This document shows, piece by piece, positions 60,029-64,000 of a stretch of 64,000 nucleotides of DNA (position 1 is its first letter; each line of letters opens with the position of its first letter). Where the stretch lies: contig NZ_CP031356.1 of assembly GCF_003355475.1 (NCBI RefSeq), forward strand, positions 2,108,001 to 2,172,000. The letters run 5' to 3'. The notes beneath the pieces are model-generated. The model did no database searches, had not been told where the DNA came from, and was given only the letters and a program-made list of their open reading frames with translations. The stretch is from Brachybacterium saurashtrense. Lineage in GTDB: Bacteria; Actinomycetota; Actinomycetes; Actinomycetales; Dermabacteraceae. Both the position numbers and the translations under genes were made by a program.

Positions 60029-61678
60029 TCAGGCCCCGGGAGGAGCAGGCGGGCCCGAGGGCGCCGACGGGTGGGCCGGCGGCGCCGGCGGGTAGCCCGA
60101 CGCACGGGGCGGATACCCGGCCGAGTTCGACTCCCCGTCGCCGGCGGCCTGTGCCGCGCTGGCGCGGCGGGCACGGGCCGAGCGTCGGAACCAGTTCACC
60201 AGCAGGCCGGGCACGAAGCGGTCCACGAACGGCGCCCCGAAGCGGGCGAGCACTTCCACCCACAGGCCCAGGAAGAACGCGACCAGCGGCGTCCAGGCCG
60301 CCAGGCCCGCGTTCAGCACGAGGCTCCCCGTCATCGGCACGACGGCCCGCATGCCGCTCCACACCAGTGCCAGTAGCACCAGGGCGCCCACGAAGTACGC
60401 CACCGGAAGCGCCGCCCAGGAGACCACCTGCGCGAGGACGTTCCCCCGCTCGATCTCGCGGTCCCGGTGCCACAGCAGCGCCACCAGCAGCGGCACCAGC
60501 AGGGAGAGCAGCACCATCGGCAGCCACGCGTACCAGGGCAGGTCGATGAACCAGAAGAACTCGTCCATCCGCTCCACGCCGAACTCCTCGACGCGGCCCT
60601 GGGCGTTCACGTGCACGGGAGTGACCAGCATCCCCATCCCGGCGAGCATGCCCAGGGCCGTCAGCCCCCAGATCGGCAGCGCGAGCAGCAGGGCCAGCAC
60701 CTCGCGGCCGTTCCCCTCGAGGAGCATCCCGATCGCGCCGCCCAGCAGGAGCAGCGCTCCGGCGGGGAGCGCATAGGTGAGGGCGTGCACGAGGGCGAGC
60801 CGGGGTGCGGCGGCGAGGTCCGCCACCAGCGGCCACCAGGAGGGCTTCTCCATCCCGGCGAGGTGCCCCAGCAGCAGCGGGATCCCGATCAGGGCCCAGG
60901 TGCCGAAGAACATGTCCGCCCCGGCGGAGTGCATCGAGAGCGAGAGCCCCATCGACTCCTCCTCGAGGGAGAACGCGGTGAGGCGCGTGACGATCACGGC
61001 GAAGAGCGCCGCCCCGAACCCGGACAGCCCCGACCACAGCACCGCGCCCAGCACCCGGCTGGAGCCCCAGCGGCGCTGCGCGAGCCGTGCGCCGAGGAAG
61101 GCGGTGAGCACCATCGCGGCCGTGATCAGCAGCGGCATGGAGCGCGCACTCATCTGCATCGAGCCGAGGAAGCCCAGATCGACCTCCATCTCGTAGGAGC
61201 CGAAGGAGGCGAGCGAGACCAGCTGGGCGGGGATGCCCAGCAGGCCCAGCACACCCCGCCACCCCAAGCCGTCAGACGGCGCCGCGCCGCCAGTCGGGTC
61301 GGCGCCGCCGGTGACGTCCCCGGTACCGGCCGCGAACACGGCCAGCAGCGCCGAGACGATGACGACGAGGGCGGCCCCGAGCGCCACCACGTACGCGAGC
61401 GCGCCCACCACCAGCGTGGGCAGGGGGTTCCCGATGCCCAGCCGTCCCAGCGTGGCTCCGGCCCGCGCCGGGGAGAGCTGCGACGCGCCGGCCCCGGGAG
61501 CCGGCGCCGCCGACGAAGCGGCACCGGGCGCGGAGCCGACGGACGCCGGGGGCGCGGGAGGAGCGGACGGAGCGGAGTACCCCGGGGCGGCGGGCGGGGT
61601 GGGCACGCTGCTCGGCACGCCGTGCGCCGGCCGGCCCGGACCTCCCCCTGCGGCGTACGGATCCTGCGGCTGCGACAT
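60029..61678 (-). CDS. Large hypothetical integral membrane protein
   Basis: A 549-residue protein. The first 90 residues are Pro/Ala/Gly-rich and probably cytoplasmic. About ten to twelve hydrophobic spans follow (for example TLVVGALAYVVALGAALVVIV and VLALLLALPIWGLTALGMLAG), with a Pro/Gly/Tyr-rich tail (SAGYPPRASGYPPAPP). No family is recognised. ATG at 61678 starts MSQPQDPYAAGG, a typical actinobacterial disordered lead. Head and tail repeats suggest interaction with partners such as cell-envelope proteins (inference). Confidence 0.78.
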   Translation of the reverse strand: MSQPQDPYAAGGGPGRPAHGVPSSVPTPPAAPGYSAPSAPPAPPASVGSAPGAASSAAPAPGAGASQLSPARAGATLGRLGIGNPLPTLVVGALAYVVALGAALVVIVSALLAVFAAGTGDVTGGADPTGGAAPSDGLGWRGVLGLLGIPAQLVSLASFGSYEMEVDLGFLGSMQMSARSMPLLITAAMVLTAFLGARLAQRRWGSSRVLGAVLWSGLSGFGAALFAVIVTRLTAFSLEEESMGLSLSMHSAGADMFFGTWALIGIPLLLGHLAGMEKPSWWPLVADLAAAPRLALVHALTYALPAGALLLLGGAIGMLLEGNGREVLALLLALPIWGLTALGMLAGMGMLVTPVHVNAQGRVEEFGVERMDEFFWFIDLPWYAWLPMVLLSLLVPLLVALLWHRDREIERGNVLAQVVSWAALPVAYFVGALVLLALVWSGMRAVVPMTGSLVLNAGLAAWTPLVAFFLGLWVEVLARFGAPFVDRFVPGLLVNWFRRSARARRASAAQAAGDGESNSAGYPPRASGYPPAPPAHPSAPSGPPAPPGA

Positions 61679-61783
61679 GCGGTCCCCTCTCGACGGCCCG
61701 GCCTCCCCGAGCGCGGTGTGATTCCCCGCCGGAGAGCCTATCGGGACGCGGGAGGCGGCGGACGCGGGGTCTCGGGAGCGCGG

Positions 61784-61856
61784 TGGGCCCGGAGGGGATC
61801 GAACCCTCGACCCGCGGATTAAAAGTCCGATGCTCTGCCGACTGAGCTACAGGCCC
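61784..61856 (-). tRNA. tRNA-Lys (anticodon TTT)
   Basis: A 73-nt cloverleaf on the reverse strand: acceptor GGGCCTG with CGGGCCC (one G-T pair), D-arm AGCTCAGTCGGCAGAGC, anticodon loop CTTTTAA (anticodon TTT) and T-loop TTCGATC closed by GAGGG/CCCTC-type pairs. CCA not encoded. Confidence 0.95.
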
Positions 61857-61882
61857 GTGCCCGCTGAGCGGGCCACAACATC

Positions 61883-63067
61883 CTACCGGCGTGCGCGGGC
61901 CGCCGCGGCCTCGCGTCCGGCCACCGGCTCGGCGTGCTCCGTCGGCCGCGCACGGCCTGCCGCGCCCGGTCGCTCGGTCCGCCCCGCGGGCTCTGCGGGC
62001 CCCGCACGCCCCGTCGGCCCCGCACGCCCCGTCAGCCCCGTGCGCTCCGGCGCACCGGCTCGCGCCGCCTGCTCGCCGCGCTCCCCCGCCGGGCCGCGGC
62101 GCCGCGTGGGGAAGGCGTACAAGAACCCGGTGGCGGGTCGCAGCAGCACCGCCACCACGCAGAGGCCGAGGGTGGCCAGGTAGTACAGCGCGAACACGGC
62201 GGGGCTCGGCGGCAGGTCGAGGCCCCGCACCAGCACCTCGATGACGGGCAGGTGCACCAGGTACGGGACCACGGAGTTCCGGCCCAGCCACTCCACCGGC
62301 CGCAGCACCCGCAGTCTCGGCAAGCGCTGGGCCACGCCCACCGCGCCGAGCACGGCGAGCAGCACCACGGCCTGGGCGAGCACGGGCACCGACGGGTCGT
62401 GGTCGATCATCGCGGCGTACAGCGCCCAGGCGGTCGCGAGGCCGAGGGCGCCCGCCGTCACCGGCCAGGGCACGGGCCCGCGCTCGAGCAGGGGGCGCAG
62501 GGCGGCGCCGGCGAAGAAGAACACCGCGTAGTACAGGAACTTGTCCGGTCGCGGGCCGGCCATGTCGTGCGCGATGCCCAGCAGCGGCATGGCGGTCCAC
62601 ACCGCCACCGAGGCCAGCGCGATCCAGCCGGGAGGCACCCGCCGGGTGAGCAGCCCGATCACGTAGTACACGAACAGCGCCGCGAGGAACCAGGTGTACA
62701 TCCCGTTCAGCCACCACAACGGTTCGACGGCGTGCCCCCAGCCCAGCAACGGCAGCATCACCGCGGACCACAGCAGCCACGGCCACAGCAGTGCGCGTGC
62801 CTTCCCGGCGAGGTAGCGCCGCGGCGGGCGGCGCAGGGAGCGGGCCAGCAGCATCCCGGAGGCGAACAGCAGCGCCGGCATGCGGAAGGGCGAGAGCGCC
62901 TCGGAGAGCTCCACCATCGCCCACGGCGCCGCGCCGTCCCAGAACTGCTGGACCAGGCGCAGATGGTTGATGATCACGAGCAGGATCGCGGTGCCGCGCA
63001 GCTGATCCATCCAGTACTGCCGCGCGGGCGCGGGCTGCGCCTCGGGGGCGGTCGTCGTGGTGCTCAT
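61883..63067 (-). CDS. Acyltransferase 3-family membrane protein
   Basis: A 394-residue protein with about ten spans. Family markers: QLRGTAILLVIINHLRL at the start (catalytic His in INH), RMPALLFASGMLLARS, and late GRNSVVPYLVHLPVIEV. These enzymes acetylate or acylate cell-surface sugars. The C-terminal 60 residues are a Gly/Arg/Ala/Pro repeat (TGRAGPTGRAGPAEPA). ATG at 63067 is 8 nt after TACGCT (reverse strand, 63081-63076). Confidence 0.87.
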   Translation of the reverse strand: MSTTTTAPEAQPAPARQYWMDQLRGTAILLVIINHLRLVQQFWDGAAPWAMVELSEALSPFRMPALLFASGMLLARSLRRPPRRYLAGKARALLWPWLLWSAVMLPLLGWGHAVEPLWWLNGMYTWFLAALFVYYVIGLLTRRVPPGWIALASVAVWTAMPLLGIAHDMAGPRPDKFLYYAVFFFAGAALRPLLERGPVPWPVTAGALGLATAWALYAAMIDHDPSVPVLAQAVVLLAVLGAVGVAQRLPRLRVLRPVEWLGRNSVVPYLVHLPVIEVLVRGLDLPPSPAVFALYYLATLGLCVVAVLLRPATGFLYAFPTRRRGPAGERGEQAARAGAPERTGLTGRAGPTGRAGPAEPAGRTERPGAAGRARPTEHAEPVAGREAAAARARR

Positions 63068-63143
63068 CGCGTGGGAGCGTAGGCCCCTCCCGCGCCGCAG
63101 GCGTGCACGAGGCAGGCACGGAGCGTGCAGATCCTGTGCACGA

Positions 63144-63189
63144 CGGCGCCGGGGCGGGACCCGTGGGAACGGGGCCCGCCCCGGCGCCG
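63144..63189. terminator. Strong terminator after the AGCS symporter gene
   Basis: A perfect 15-bp stem (63144-63158 with 63175-63189) and a 16-nt loop, 55 nt downstream of the reverse-strand symporter stop. Confidence 0.8.
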
Positions 63190-63243
63190 TGCGCCGCGCC
63201 GTCAGAAGCCGGCGGTCAGGCCCAGGCGGTCAGGCACTGGCGG

Positions 63244-64000
63244 TCAGGAGCCGGTGGAGACGGCCTCGCGCTCGTCGTGGTAGTCGCAGACGTCCTCGTC
63301 CTCCCACACCTCCACGTTCTTGATCTCCGGGAGATCGGAGGCGAGGAAGATCGGGTCCAGGCCCTGGGCGCGCTGGGCGTTGTAGTGCCGCAGGAGCTTC
63401 AGTGCCGTCGGGGTGAGGATCGCGATCACCACCAGGTTGATCAGGGCGATGAACACCATCGACACCCCGGCGATGGTCCAGGCGAGGTCCACCGCGATCA
63501 CGGAGCCCAGGAACACCAGCGCCACCACCGCCGCGCCGAAGGCGAGATGCCAGCCGCGCTTCGAGGTCAGGAAGTGCATGTTCGCCTCGCCGTAGGAGAA
63601 GTTCCCCAGCACCGAGGTGAACGCGAGCAGGAACATGATCACGCCCAGCAGCACCGCGGCCCAGGGGCCCAGGGTGGAGGCCAGCGACTCCTGCACCATC
63701 ACCAGGCCCTCCCCGCCCACGGAGACGTCCGGGAAGGAGACCAGCACGATGAACGCGGTGATCGAGCAGATCAGCAGGGTGTCGAAGTAGACGCCGAAGG
63801 TCTGCACCAGGCCCTGCTTGACCGGGTGGCTCACCGAGGCGGTGGCGGCGACGTTGGGCACCGAGCCCATGCCCGCCTCGTTCGAGAGCATGCCGCGCTG
63901 CACGCCGTTGACGATCACGGCGCCGAAGCCGCCGCCGATCGCGGCCTGCGGGGTGAAGGCCTCGCCCACGATCTGGCCCACCACGCGGGGCAGCTCGCCG
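63244..64000 (-). CDS. AGCS-family amino-acid/sodium symporter (AlsT-like), 5' end outside the window
   Basis: The reverse frame is open from the window edge (GELPRVVGQIVGEAFTPQ) to the stop at 63244, 251 residues. The family's conserved regions are clear: GGGFGAVIVNGVQRGMLSNEAGMGSVPNVAATA, DTLLICSITAFIVL and an LGNFSYGEANMHFL stretch near the end of the transporter core. It imports alanine, glycine or glutamine with Na+. The C-terminal tail is acidic (NVEVWEDEDVCDYHDE). The start and about half the protein are missing. Confidence 0.9.
   Translation of the reverse strand, partial: GELPRVVGQIVGEAFTPQAAIGGGFGAVIVNGVQRGMLSNEAGMGSVPNVAATASVSHPVKQGLVQTFGVYFDTLLICSITAFIVLVSFPDVSVGGEGLVMVQESLASTLGPWAAVLLGVIMFLLAFTSVLGNFSYGEANMHFLTSKRGWHLAFGAAVVALVFLGSVIAVDLAWTIAGVSMVFIALINLVVIAILTPTALKLLRHYNAQRAQGLDPIFLASDLPEIKNVEVWEDEDVCDYHDEREAVSTGS

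Noticed and set aside
1..64000. CRISPR arrays and rRNA operons
   Set aside because: No regularly spaced 25-40 bp repeats with unique spacers, no Cas motifs and no rRNA sequence were seen on either strand.

Overview
This is a very GC-rich chromosomal segment of an actinobacterium. Supporting signs are near-universal G/C third positions, many GTG starts, many leaderless genes (a TANNNT box 6-8 nt before the start codon), a short basic AURKAIP1/COX24-type ribosomal protein, a DUF222/HNH endonuclease and a pSAM2-like integrative element. Gene content and style resemble Dermabacteraceae (for example Brachybacterium), but no 16S rRNA or other marker here proves the genus. The window holds about 65 genes, two tRNAs (Arg-CCT, Lys-TTT), no rRNA and no CRISPR array. 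Both edges cut a gene: a MarR regulator on the left and an AGCS amino-acid symporter on the right.

Region by region. 0-10 kb: MarR/YceI divergent pair, small glutaredoxin, ribosomal protein bS22, two overlapping membrane dynamin-like GTPases, AcuC deacetylase, and the TrkH/TrkA potassium uptake pair. 9-19.6 kb: proC, a DUF368 (PopT-type) undecaprenyl-phosphate translocase, a 1,611-residue helicase-like protein whose ATP-binding motifs look dead, a DeoR regulator, a CopC-like copper protein and an unusual MobA-nitrilase fusion. 19.7-30.3 kb: a 10.6-kb actinomycete integrative and conjugative element (AICE) inserted in tRNA-Arg(CCT). Six genes overlap or sit tightly in the order accessory-traSA-repSA-small ORF-xis-int, facing a divergent GntR regulator. 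They are followed by a clearly lower-GC cargo block: YdcF, an unrecognised two-gene pair, an IS481 fossil, a DUF6602 nuclease-like protein and a hypothetical protein.

30.4-38.8 kb: TfoX-like, SnoaL-like, SRPBCC/ArsR pair, quinone-oxidoreductase-like enzyme, S9 peptidase, lipoprotein, CaCA cation exchanger and dienelactone hydrolase. 39-42.5 kb: a ProVWX/OpuA glycine betaine importer. 42.6-50.2 kb: a sugar module with Gfo/Idh oxidoreductase, ROK regulator, binding protein, two permeases and a GH13 alpha-glucosidase, but no dedicated ATPase, so a shared MsiK-type ATPase is likely elsewhere. 49.4-53.1 kb: a DUF222/HNH endonuclease whose frame runs antisense into the glucosidase, a gene-free stretch rich in DnaA-box-like sites, and a HAD hydrolase. 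53.2-57.6 kb: a PhnDCEE-type importer with an RpiR regulator and no C-P lyase. The rest holds a 24-residue membrane peptide gene with a hairpin leader, a VOC protein, an MFS exporter, a large membrane protein, tRNA-Lys, an acyltransferase and AlsT.

The best candidates for something undescribed are the two-gene cargo pair of the AICE (26312-27884), the pseudo-helicase with its coupled 81-residue partner (11185-16262), and the MobA-nitrilase fusion. All functional statements rest on motif and family recognition by eye; no search was run.
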